From Coriobacteriia bacterium (GTDB taxonomy: Bacteria; Actinomycetota; Coriobacteriia; Coriobacteriales; QAMH01), in NCBI GenBank assembly GCA_900756605.1, contig CAAEKX010000119.1, positions 1 through 16,291 of the forward strand: 16,291 bases of DNA. The letters are read 5' to 3'. Below, in pieces: positions 1 to 6,087 of the stretch. Position 1 is the stretch's first letter. Each line of letters opens with the position of its first letter. The notes under the pieces were generated by a model. That model saw only the letters and a list, made by a program, of their open reading frames with translations, was not told where the DNA came from and did not search any database. The position numbers were made by a program, and so were the translations under genes.

Positions 1-1242
1 GGCCATGCGAGCCGTGGCGAACAGCGGCGTGTACAGCTCCTCGGGAATGCCGAGCATCGTATACACGAGGCCCGAGTACATGTCGATGTTGGCGCAAATT
101 GCCTTGCGCGAGCCACGCGCTTCCTCGAAGAGCTCGGGGGTGAGTCGCTCGATGGTCTCGATGAGCTCGAACTCCTGCTGGTACTCCGTACCGTCCGCGA
201 GATCGCGCGCGTACTTCTTGCAGATGACCGCACGCGGATCGCTCAGCGTATAGACGGCGTGGCCCATGCCATAGACGAGGCCGCTGTTATCGAAAGCTTC
301 CTTCTTGAGGACGCGCCGCAGGTAATCGGCAACTTGGCCCTCGTCGGTGATGTCACGCACCTGCTCCATGAGGTCACGGCGCTGCTCGCTGACCTTGATG
401 TTTGCGCCACCATGACGCGGTCCTTTGAGCGAGCAAATGCCACCAGCATACGCCGAATACGCATCGGTGCCACTTGAGGTGAGCACGCGCGTGGTGAAGG
501 TCGAGTTATTGCCGCCACCGTGCTCGGCGTGCAGCATGAGCATGATGTCGAGCATGCGCGCTTCCTCGGCCGTGTACTGCATGTCGTGACGCAGCATGTA
601 GAGGAAGGTCTCTGCAGTCGAAAGGCCCGGCTTGGGCGGATTAATGTACATGGGGCTGCCCGGGACGGTGCGCTGACGGCTCGCCAGATAGGACAGGGCG
701 GCGATGCGCGGCAGGCGGCTCAGGAGCTGAACGGCAACCTCGATCTCGTGGCGCTTGTTGATGGCGTCGATCTCGTCTGCGCCATCGGCGGCGTAGAGCA
801 TGAGCACGCTGCGCGCCATCATGTTCATGACGTTCCCGGACGGGTAGTTCATGATGAGGTTGTTGACGAACCCGTTAGGCAAATCACGATAGCCGTCGAT
901 GGCGGCATTGAAGCGCTCGAGCTCGGCGCGCTTGGGCAGATCGCCCGCTATCAGAAGATACGCGAGTTCCTCATAACCCGAGCGGCCCTCGGTGGCGGCA
1001 GCATCGACAAGGTCCTCGATGTCATAGCCACGCAGGGTCAGACGTCCCTCATCGGGCACGCGCACGCCCTCGTCCGTGAGATAGCCATGCACGTTGGATA
1101 TCGACGTGATGCCAGCCACGACACCCGTGCCATCGGCATTGCGCAGACCGCGCTTGACGTTGAAGTGGCTATAGTAGCTTTGGTCATAACCGCTATAGGC
1201 ACCGAAGTGCTGAAAGACCTCGGATTCCTTTGAATCTGACAC
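1..1242 (-). CDS. gltA: Citrate synthase, 3' end cut by window edge
   Basis: Condenses oxaloacetate and acetyl-CoA to citrate in the cytoplasm, the entry step of the oxidative TCA branch and of glutamate synthesis. The 414 visible codons carry the family signatures. HAEHGGGNNSTF contains the first catalytic His (H241), MGHAVYTLSDPRA carries the second (H328), and NIDMYSG carries the catalytic Asp (D387). GPRHGGAN is the usual active-site loop. The start is GTG at 1242: an in-frame TAA lies six codons upstream and an AAGAG ribosome site precedes the GTG at about 6 nt. The reading frame is still open at base 1, so a C-terminal piece is missing. It lies 118 bp downstream of recR on the same strand and has its own candidate promoter, so it is probably a separate transcription unit. 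A 2-methylcitrate synthase cannot be fully excluded from sequence alone, but no prp genes are in view. Confidence 0.93.
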   Translation of the reverse strand, partial: MSDSKESEVFQHFGAYSGYDQSYYSHFNVKRGLRNADGTGVVAGITSISNVHGYLTDEGVRVPDEGRLTLRGYDIEDLVDAAATEGRSGYEELAYLLIAGDLPKRAELERFNAAIDGYRDLPNGFVNNLIMNYPSGNVMNMMARSVLMLYAADGADEIDAINKRHEIEVAVQLLSRLPRIAALSYLASRQRTVPGSPMYINPPKPGLSTAETFLYMLRHDMQYTAEEARMLDIMLMLHAEHGGGNNSTFTTRVLTSSGTDAYSAYAGGICSLKGPRHGGANIKVSEQRRDLMEQVRDITDEGQVADYLRRVLKKEAFDNSGLVYGMGHAVYTLSDPRAVICKKYARDLADGTEYQQEFELIETIERLTPELFEEARGSRKAICANIDMYSGLVYTMLGIPEELYTPLFATARMA

Positions 1243-1304
1243 GTGTTGCTCTTTCGCTTAGCATGCGCAAGCGTGCTGCGCAGGGATTTGCAATGTAAGC
1301 GGCT

Positions 1305-1310
1305 ATTATA
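1305..1310 (-). promoter_or_regulatory. Candidate -10 box for citrate synthase
   Basis: On the minus strand a perfect TATAAT sits 62 nt upstream of the GTG start of citrate synthase, in the gap after recR. I see no good -35 hexamer at 16-18 bp, so the promoter call rests on the -10 box and its location. Confidence 0.45.
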
Positions 1311-1360
1311 CTCCAGCATGATGCAGTGCCCGGTAACGAGAACGTGACAGGTGGGCGAAT

Positions 1361-1957
1361 CTATAGCTCGCGGCGGGATTCGATGGCGCGGCCGAGCGTG
1401 ACCTCATCGGCATATTCGAGCTCCCCGCCCACGGGAAGGCCGCTGGCCAAGCGCGTCACGCGAATGCCGAGCGGCTTGATGATGCGCGCCAGGTAACTGG
1501 CCGTGGTCTCGCCCTCGACATCGGGATTCGTGGCGACGAGCACTTCCTCGACAGCCTCGGAGCCCAAGCGCGCCATGAGGTCGGCAATGTGCAAATCCTC
1601 GGGCATCGAGCCTTCCATGGGATTGATGACACCTCCGAGCACGTGATAGAGACCCTGATAGATTCCCGTGCGCTCGATGGCCTCGACGTCGCGCGGTTCG
1701 GCGACGACGCAGATGGTCGCAGCCTCGCGTTGCGGGTCCGAGCAAATCGCGCAGAGCTCGCCCTCGGCGAAGTTATGACAACGCGGGCAGAGGTGAATTG
1801 CCTTCTTGACGTCGACGATAGCCTCGGCAATGCCGAGCGCGACCTCATCATCGCTGGTCAAGAGCCAGTTGAGTATGCGCTGCGCGGACTTGGGGCCAAT
1901 GCCCGGCATGCGCTCGATTTCCTCGAGCGCATGTTGAATGGAAGCTTCCTTCTTCAT
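1361..1957 (-). CDS. recR: Recombination protein RecR
   Basis: RecR works with RecO (and RecF) to load RecA at single-strand gaps in recombinational repair. The 198-residue length is standard. An N-terminal helix-hairpin-helix (MPGIGPKSAQRIL, about residues 17-29) is followed by a four-Cys zinc finger (C57, C60, C69, C72). A Toprim domain starts near residue 81 (ICVVAEPRDVEAIERTG) and carries the ATNPDVEGETTA segment. The C-terminal SGLPVGGELEYADE motif is also typical. It starts 6 nt after the ybaB stop and I see no Shine-Dalgarno sequence before the ATG, so translation is probably coupled to ybaB. It is the last gene of the dnaX-ybaB-recR operon. Confidence 0.97.
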   Translation of the reverse strand: MKKEASIQHALEEIERMPGIGPKSAQRILNWLLTSDDEVALGIAEAIVDVKKAIHLCPRCHNFAEGELCAICSDPQREAATICVVAEPRDVEAIERTGIYQGLYHVLGGVINPMEGSMPEDLHIADLMARLGSEAVEEVLVATNPDVEGETTASYLARIIKPLGIRVTRLASGLPVGGELEYADEVTLGRAIESRREL

Positions 1958-1963
1958 GCGTGG

Positions 1964-2284
1964 CTAGAAAAGCCCGGGAATGTTCATGCCACCCGTGACG
2001 GCGCTCATACGCTCCTCGACCATCGCCTGAGCATCGGCGATACCCTCGTTGACGGCGGCAACGATCATGTCCTGCAGCATCTCGACATCCTCCGGGTCGA
2101 GTGCCTCGGGGTCGATTTCGATGCTCTTGATGCGCAGATCGCCATACACGGTCGCAGTGACCATGCCACCGCCGGCCGTTGCCTCGACCGTCTCGCGTGA
2201 GGCCTCATCCTGCACGGCCTGAATCTTGGCCTGCATCTTCTGAGCCTGCTTGAGCATCGCCTGCGGGTTCATTCCTTTAGCCAT
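1964..2284 (-). CDS. ybaB: YbaB/EbfC family nucleoid-associated protein
   Basis: A 106-residue member of the YbaB/EbfC family of small dimeric DNA-binding proteins that associate with the nucleoid. It shows the family layout: an N-terminal Met/Gln/Lys-rich helix (MLKQAQKMQAKI), the glycine turn TAGGGMVTATVYGD, the IDPEALDPEDVEMLQDMI segment, and a Gly/Met-rich tail ending GMNIPGLF. The ribosome site AAGGAG overlaps the dnaX stop codon and the gap to dnaX is 9 nt. recR follows after 6 nt. This dnaX-ybaB-recR order is conserved across many bacteria and suggests a role near replication and repair, though the precise function of the family is not settled. Confidence 0.95.
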   Translation of the reverse strand: MAKGMNPQAMLKQAQKMQAKIQAVQDEASRETVEATAGGGMVTATVYGDLRIKSIEIDPEALDPEDVEMLQDMIVAAVNEGIADAQAMVEERMSAVTGGMNIPGLF

Positions 2285-2293
2285 CGTGGCTCC

Positions 2294-4261
2294 TTATTCC
2301 TCGTCGTTTATCTCTTGTACTTTAACACCTGCTCCGAACGCGGAGAGGGCGTCGGCAAAATCGGCTGGCATCTCATCGACGGGAGTTGCCTGCTGCTCAG
2401 CCACTAGACTCTCGAAGTACCCGTCGTCTATCGGCGGGATATCATCGGCAATGCTCGTAGGAGGTTCGCTCGTCAGTGGCGCCGGTTGGGCGGATAGGCC
2501 CGAGAACGAGCCAATCTGGCAGCTGAAGTGCACCTCATGACCAAGTACCTCGGCAAAGGCCTTGTTGATGATGGCCTTGGCATCGGGGCCGTTCACGATG
2601 CGCATCTGGAAGTCAGAGCCCGTGGGGAAGAGCAGCTGGTACTGCCCGTCCTCCGTGGATAGCGAAACGCCCGAAAGCAACGCGCCCGTAGCCGCGTCTT
2701 CGCGCTTGACCACGGAAAGCAAGGCGGCAAGCAGGCGCTCGGGCGACATGTCGGCCGCCGGGGAGATTTCTCGACTGCGCTCGCTGTCGCTCGCTCCGCC
2801 CGAAATGGCGGAAGGAGACGCTTCGGCCGGGATGGCGGAGGGTGCTGCATCGTCCATGACAACCGGGGATGGCTCCGACCCTTCCCATGGAGGGAGGTCA
2901 TCACTCGCGGGACTGTCATTTCGACCGGAGTCGCCGTAGGGCGTCGTCCCATCGTCATTTCGACCGATATCGCCGCGAGGCATCGCCCCGTTGTCATTTC
3001 GACCGGAGTCGCCGTAAGGCGACGAAGTGGAGAAATCTCCCATGTCACTGCCCGCGACAGGCTCCAGTTGAGATTTCTCGGCTGCGCTCGAAATGACAGG
3101 CGCTGCCGCCATCGAAGGCCTGAGCTCGAGAGCCTCGATGCGCTCTGCAAGGGCCTCGAGGGTGAGTTCGCTATCAGGGCGCGTGAGGCGCGTCATCGCG
3201 ATCTCAACGCTCAGGCGCGCATCGGCGGAGTTGCGTAGCTCTGCGACGAGCGCACCGCAAATGTCGAGCGCGCGGGCAAGGCGGTCGACGCCACCGAACT
3301 CGGCTGCCTGTTGGCGATAACGCTCGAGCTGAGCGGCCGTGCAGGCAACAATGCCGTTCTCGCCACCGGTAATAGCCGTCACATAGAGGTTGCGCAGGTG
3401 CGAAGCAAGGTCGCGCGCAAACTGCGCGAGGTCGACGCCGCGGCCCACGAGGTCGTTAATCCAGACGAAGCACGACGGTGTATCGCGTCGCGCGATGTAT
3501 CCAGCTATCTCGAAGAGCGCCGCGATGTCAATCTGGCCGAACATGCGCGTGGCTTCGTCGAGTGTGATCTTGCCCTCGGTATAGACACCGACTTGTTCGA
3601 GCGCCGTTGTGGCATCGCGCATGCCGCCGGCGGATTTTGCGGCGATGAACTCAAGTGCTTCGGGCTCGTATTCGAAGCCCTCGCCCTTGCTGATACGCTC
3701 GAGATAGCCCACGATCTCCTCGACGGAGAAGCGGCGAAAGTCGAAGCGCTGACAACGAGACTGGATGGTCTCGGGAACCTTATGCGGATCGGTCGTGCAC
3801 AGCACGAAGACGACATGCTCGGGCGGCTCTTCGAGCGTCTTGAGCAGCGCGTTGAACGCCGCCGTCGACAGCATGTGCACCTCGTCGATGATGTAGACCT
3901 TGAAACGGCCGCGCGTAGGGGCAAACCCCACGCGCCCGATGATTTCCTCGCGCACGTTGTCAACACCCGTGCGACTTGCGGCATCGAGCTCGAAGACGTC
4001 AGGGTGTGTACCCTGCGCAATCTCGAGGCATTGCGGGCAGGTGCCATCAGGCTGACCGTTTTGGGCCGACTCGCACAAGAGCGCCTTGGCAAGCAGGCGT
4101 GCCGACGTGGTCTTGCCCGTTCCGCGTGGCCCGCAGAACAGGTACGCATGGGCAACCGCGCCCTCCGAGATGGCGTTGATGAGCGTCTTCTCGACGTGTT
4201 CCTGACCGACGACGTCGGCGAACACCTCGGGACGATACTTGCGATACAGCGAAAGAGCCAT
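2294..4261 (-). CDS. dnaX: DNA polymerase III subunit gamma/tau
   Basis: The ATPase subunit of the clamp loader that loads the sliding clamp and, as tau, tethers polymerase to helicase. The AAA+ module has Walker A GPRGTGKT (residues 44-51), Walker B IIDEVH (about 124-129), TLEEPPEH (142-149) and the SRC arginine finger (R169). The zinc module shows only three Cys (C63, C75, C78); the position matching the second Cys of other DnaX proteins is Asp72. Domains II-III run to about residue 380. Residues about 388-500 form a low-complexity linker built partly from in-frame palindromic repeats. A conserved C-terminal domain follows (about 505-655). The full length is 655 residues. I see no obvious slippery frameshift signal, so production of a short gamma form is not predicted. 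The start is ATG at 4261 with an AGGCAGGA site upstream. Confidence 0.96.
   Translation of the reverse strand: MALSLYRKYRPEVFADVVGQEHVEKTLINAISEGAVAHAYLFCGPRGTGKTTSARLLAKALLCESAQNGQPDGTCPQCLEIAQGTHPDVFELDAASRTGVDNVREEIIGRVGFAPTRGRFKVYIIDEVHMLSTAAFNALLKTLEEPPEHVVFVLCTTDPHKVPETIQSRCQRFDFRRFSVEEIVGYLERISKGEGFEYEPEALEFIAAKSAGGMRDATTALEQVGVYTEGKITLDEATRMFGQIDIAALFEIAGYIARRDTPSCFVWINDLVGRGVDLAQFARDLASHLRNLYVTAITGGENGIVACTAAQLERYRQQAAEFGGVDRLARALDICGALVAELRNSADARLSVEIAMTRLTRPDSELTLEALAERIEALELRPSMAAAPVISSAAEKSQLEPVAGSDMGDFSTSSPYGDSGRNDNGAMPRGDIGRNDDGTTPYGDSGRNDSPASDDLPPWEGSEPSPVVMDDAAPSAIPAEASPSAISGGASDSERSREISPAADMSPERLLAALLSVVKREDAATGALLSGVSLSTEDGQYQLLFPTGSDFQMRIVNGPDAKAIINKAFAEVLGHEVHFSCQIGSFSGLSAQPAPLTSEPPTSIADDIPPIDDGYFESLVAEQQATPVDEMPADFADALSAFGAGVKVQEINDEE
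2763..2809. repeat. Palindromic repeat copy A inside dnaX
   Basis: Reads GAGATTTCTCGACTGCGC, then a CGCTCGCT-rich middle, then CCCGAAATGGC on the plus strand. It is the expanded-middle form of copy E. In dnaX it is translated as AISGGASDSERSREIS. Confidence 0.7.
2915..2947. repeat. Palindromic repeat copy B inside dnaX
   Basis: Begins GTCATTTCGACCGGAGTC and continues GCCGTAGGGCGTCG on the plus strand. It matches the left part of copy D but lacks the closing GAGAAATCTC arm. It is translated within dnaX as PYGDSGRND. Confidence 0.7.
2954..2983. repeat. Palindromic repeat copy C inside dnaX
   Basis: Begins GTCATTTCGACCGATATC on the plus strand, a diverged left-half copy 39 bp from copy B and 39 bp from copy D. 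It is translated as PRGDIGRND in the same frame as copies B and D. Confidence 0.65.
2993..3039. repeat. Palindromic repeat copy D (full length) inside dnaX
   Basis: The most complete copy. It opens GTCATTTCGACCGGAGTC, has the self-complementary core GTCGCCGTAAGGCGAC, and closes GTGGAGAAATCTC on the plus strand. It is translated in dnaX as GDFSTSSPYGDSGRND. Confidence 0.75.
3070..3098. repeat. Palindromic repeat copy E inside dnaX
   Basis: Plus strand GAGATTTCTCGGCTGCGC followed by TCGAAATGACA, the short form of the repeat in the orientation opposite to copies B-D. In dnaX it is translated as VISSAAEKS. It marks the start of the repeat-rich tau linker. Confidence 0.7.
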
Positions 4262-4396
4262 GAATCCTGCCTTCGTTCAACGATAAGCTTGCGGAGATTC
4301 TAACCCCACGGCGTTCCAGTTTAGCATTCTGTCATCTTGCCGAAACGCAGGTGGGAAACGAGGCGCCGTCTCGCCGCGCACCCTTTCTTGCCAAAG

Positions 4397-4425
4397 TGGG
4401 ACAAATGACCTGTCCATTTGTCCCA
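4397..4425. terminator. Perfect inverted repeat after the dedA gene
   Basis: TGGGACAAATG and CATTTGTCCCA form an 11-bp perfect stem with a 7-nt loop, 5 nt beyond the stop codon of the DedA gene and upstream of dnaX. Its place suggests a transcription terminator for dedA. No U-rich tract follows on the minus strand, so a dispersed intergenic palindrome is an equally good reading. Confidence 0.5.
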
Positions 4426-4430
4426 GCAGA

Positions 4431-5114
4431 CTACTCGGCGTCCGCCTCTTCCTGCTGGTGCTTTTTCTTCCCGGCGCTCATCTTGGCCTTGATGAGGCCG
4501 GCGACGGTGGGAATGAACGAGATGACCACGATGCCGATGATAACGAGTTCGAAGTGGTCCTGCACGAAGGGGACGCCGCCAAAGAAGTAGCCCAGCAGCG
4601 TGAACAGGCACACCCAGGTGACGCCACCTAGGACGTTGAACAGCGTGAAACGCCCGAAGTGCATCTCGCCCATGCCTGCCAGAAACGGCGCGAAGGTGCG
4701 GATGATCGGGAAGAAACGCGTGAGAAACACGGCAATCGAGCCGTACTTGTCGAGCATGGCCTGCGTCTTTTCGATACGCTCGGGCGTGAGTGCCTTGACG
4801 CGACCACTTGCCACGATAGCCTGACCCACCTTGCGGCCAATCCAGTAGTTGGAGGTGTTGCCCAGGATGGCGGCAATCGTCATGAGAATGATAAGAACGA
4901 AGATGTTGAGACCGCCACCGTCGGCCGCGAAGATGCCCGCGCAGAAGAGCAGCGAGTCACCCGGCAGAAACGGCGTGACGACCAGACCCGTCTCGACGAA
5001 GATGATGAGGAAAAGTGGCGTATAGACCCAGACGGGTCCCAGTTCGATAATCCACTGCGCGATGAATCCGCGGGGGTCGCGCAGCAAGTCGATGAAAAAC
5101 TGTATTACTTCCAT
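4431..5114 (-). CDS. DedA family membrane protein
   Basis: A 227-residue polytopic inner-membrane protein of the DedA (SNARE-associated/VTT) family. Family members include undecaprenyl-phosphate flippases and are tied to envelope and membrane-potential homeostasis. Visible motifs are FVETGLVVTPFLPGDSLLF (the conserved Glu and re-entrant Pro-Gly loop, about residues 40-58), the GNTSNYWIGRKVG segment (about 85-97), and FLTRFFPIIRTFAPFLAG with its paired arginines (about 130-147). The G-rich NVLGGVTW helix follows, and the C-terminal tail is charged (KKKHQQEEADAE). The ATG at 5114 is only about 2-3 nt from AGGGAG, a short spacing, but no better start is visible. It lies 20 bp after the SRP RNA gene and 169 bp before dnaX. 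The exact substrate cannot be told from sequence. Confidence 0.92.
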   Translation of the reverse strand: MEVIQFFIDLLRDPRGFIAQWIIELGPVWVYTPLFLIIFVETGLVVTPFLPGDSLLFCAGIFAADGGGLNIFVLIILMTIAAILGNTSNYWIGRKVGQAIVASGRVKALTPERIEKTQAMLDKYGSIAVFLTRFFPIIRTFAPFLAGMGEMHFGRFTLFNVLGGVTWVCLFTLLGYFFGGVPFVQDHFELVIIGIVVISFIPTVAGLIKAKMSAGKKKHQQEEADAE

Positions 5115-5134
5115 TGCTCCCTAACTTACACAGC

Positions 5135-5243
5135 AAGTGCGCCGTATGGACTTGGGCGCCCACCAGAGGCCCCTTATGGCTGCTTCCTCCCGGACCTGAC
5201 CAGGTTCGGGACATAGTGCCGCCCAAGCCCATGCGACGCACTT
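5135..5243 (-). ncRNA. ffs: Small (4.5S-type) signal recognition particle RNA
   Basis: The RNA core of SRP, which binds Ffh and directs membrane-protein synthesis. The minus strand carries the hallmark apical loop region GGTCAGGTCCGGGAGGAAGC followed by AGCCATAAGG, the Ffh-binding domain IV signature. The flanks pair into a long closing stem: GGGCTTGGGCG pairs with CGCCCAAGTCC (one G-U), and outside it AAGTGCGTCGC pairs with GGCGCACTT apart from one G-U and small mismatches. The transcript is roughly 109 nt. The Alu domain is absent, so it is the small bacterial form. Its closeness to dnaX-ybaB-recR matches the conserved neighbourhood seen in, for example, Bacillus. The ends are estimated from pairing. 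Confidence 0.95.
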
Positions 5244-5257
5244 ACGAGCGTTGGAAC

Positions 5258-5263
5258 ATTGTA
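5258..5263 (-). promoter_or_regulatory. Candidate -10 box for SRP RNA
   Basis: On the minus strand TACAAT lies 14 nt before the predicted 5' end of the SRP RNA stem, a spacing that fits transcription starting at about 5251. No convincing -35 box is visible. Confidence 0.4.
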
Positions 5264-5310
5264 GCGCTTGATGGCAATGGAGATACGTAAAATACGTGTA
5301 AAGTGGCTGC

Positions 5311-5718
5311 CTACTCGACAGCGGCGTCTCCCTCGGCCACCGCGCCATTGGCTGATGGCTCGGCATCGCCATTGTTCGAAACCTTATCGAACACGGTGGT
5401 CTTCGTACCACCCGCGCCATCGCTTTCGTCGAGCGTGAGCTGCTGGCCGCTATTGCCGAAGCTATACTTTGCCTCGCCCGTCGCATCGCCCGACTTGTAG
5501 GTGATGGTCTTGGAGCCAGGGTCGACCGTGTAATCAAAGGTATTGCCGACAAGCTTGAACTTGTCCCCCGAGAAGACAACCGTGACCTCTGTGTCCTTGA
5601 TCTTCCACTCGCCCACGAGCTCGTTGGCATCTGACGACCCGCATGCCGCAAACGCGAACAGGCAGGTACAGGACATGACCGCCGCAATAAAGCATGCGAT
5701 AAGGCGTTTTTTAATCAT
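5311..5718 (-). CDS. Small predicted lipoprotein
   Basis: A 135-residue protein with a lipoprotein signal: positive start (MIKKR), a hydrophobic stretch, then the lipobox FAAC at about residues 22-25, predicting lipid attachment at the Cys and anchoring to the outer face of the membrane. The mature part opens with a Gly/Ser/Asp linker. About 70 residues follow with alternating beta-type hydrophobicity (ELVGEWKIKDTEVTVVF...), resembling the small lipocalin-like beta domains of Gram-positive lipoproteins. It ends in an acidic, Ala-rich, disordered tail. An ATG nine codons further upstream exists, but ATG at 5718 has an AAAGGAG site at proper spacing and begins the signal peptide correctly. I do not recognise a specific function. 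Confidence 0.85.
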   Translation of the reverse strand: MIKKRLIACFIAAVMSCTCLFAFAACGSSDANELVGEWKIKDTEVTVVFSGDKFKLVGNTFDYTVDPGSKTITYKSGDATGEAKYSFGNSGQQLTLDESDGAGGTKTTVFDKVSNNGDAEPSANGAVAEGDAAVE

Positions 5719-5775
5719 GTCGTGCTCCTTTGCTTGGATCGTCACGTAAGAACCGGGCTTAGTGTACCCGTAGAC

Positions 5776-5973
5776 TCAGTCTTCGTCCTCGTCATCGTCA
5801 AAGGACAGAAAATCGTCATCTGACTTTGACGCAGGCTTATGTCGCTCGGGAAAGAGCAGCTTGGTGCGCCGCTCGAGAATGATGGCAACCAGCAGGAAGA
5901 TAAGCAGGCCGATGCCAATAATGAGGAGAACGCCCCCCGTTAGGCCAAAGTATGCGAAGTATTCGTCAAACAT
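5776..5973 (-). CDS. Small single-span membrane protein, acidic tail
   Basis: A 65-residue protein of unknown function. Residues about 10-33 (GLTGGVLLIIGIGLLIFLLVAI) form one strong transmembrane helix. It is followed by a basic patch (ERRTKLLFPERHK) that would sit in the cytoplasm, then a strongly acidic C-terminus (DDDFLSFDDDEDED). The ATG at 5973 is preceded by GGGAGAGAG, a good ribosome site. It lies 57 bp upstream of the lipoprotein gene on the same strand and diverges from serS. The architecture would suit an adaptor or a small regulator of a membrane complex, but nothing in the sequence fixes this. Confidence 0.75.
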   Translation of the reverse strand: MFDEYFAYFGLTGGVLLIIGIGLLIFLLVAIILERRTKLLFPERHKPASKSDDDFLSFDDDEDED

Positions 5974-6031
5974 GCTCTCTCCCAGCTAAAAGTCACGGGT
6001 CGCATGGTACCGCAAAACGCGCCGTGAGAGG

Positions 6032-6037
6032 TATACT
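6032..6037 (+). promoter_or_regulatory. Weak candidate -10 box for serS
   Basis: TATACT lies 51 nt before the serS start in the gap shared with the divergent small membrane protein gene. No recognisable -35 hexamer is at the right distance, and no T-box or other leader structure is evident. Confidence 0.3.
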
Positions 6038-6087
6038 TGCTCGCAACACATTTCAAACGGCGCATCACGCCAGGCACAGGAGGAACA

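Noticed and set aside
520..1233. 237-codon plus-strand frame
   Set aside because: Antisense shadow of citrate synthase, whose catalytic motifs are on the other strand.
2915..3039. Repeat cluster considered as a CRISPR array
   Set aside because: Units are palindromic, 39 bp apart with about 10-bp intervals, lie inside a translated gene, and no cas genes are nearby.
3311..4303. 330-codon plus-strand frame opposite dnaX
   Set aside because: Shadow of the dnaX AAA+ region; composition is that of a complementary frame, with no family signature.
5281..5300. ATACGTAA/ATACGTGT direct repeat and 5-bp hairpin after the lipoprotein gene
   Set aside because: Too short to distinguish from chance and not a convincing terminator.
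5121..5687. 188-codon minus-strand frame across the lipoprotein and SRP RNA genes
   Set aside because: Overlaps a clear SRP RNA and runs out of frame through the lipoprotein gene; Arg/Ser-rich shadow composition.
6037..6087. Upstream in-frame ATG extending serS by 17 residues
   Set aside because: The extension is not SerRS-like, overlaps the candidate -10 box, and the AGGAGG site and MLDIRFIRENPE opening fix the start at 6088.
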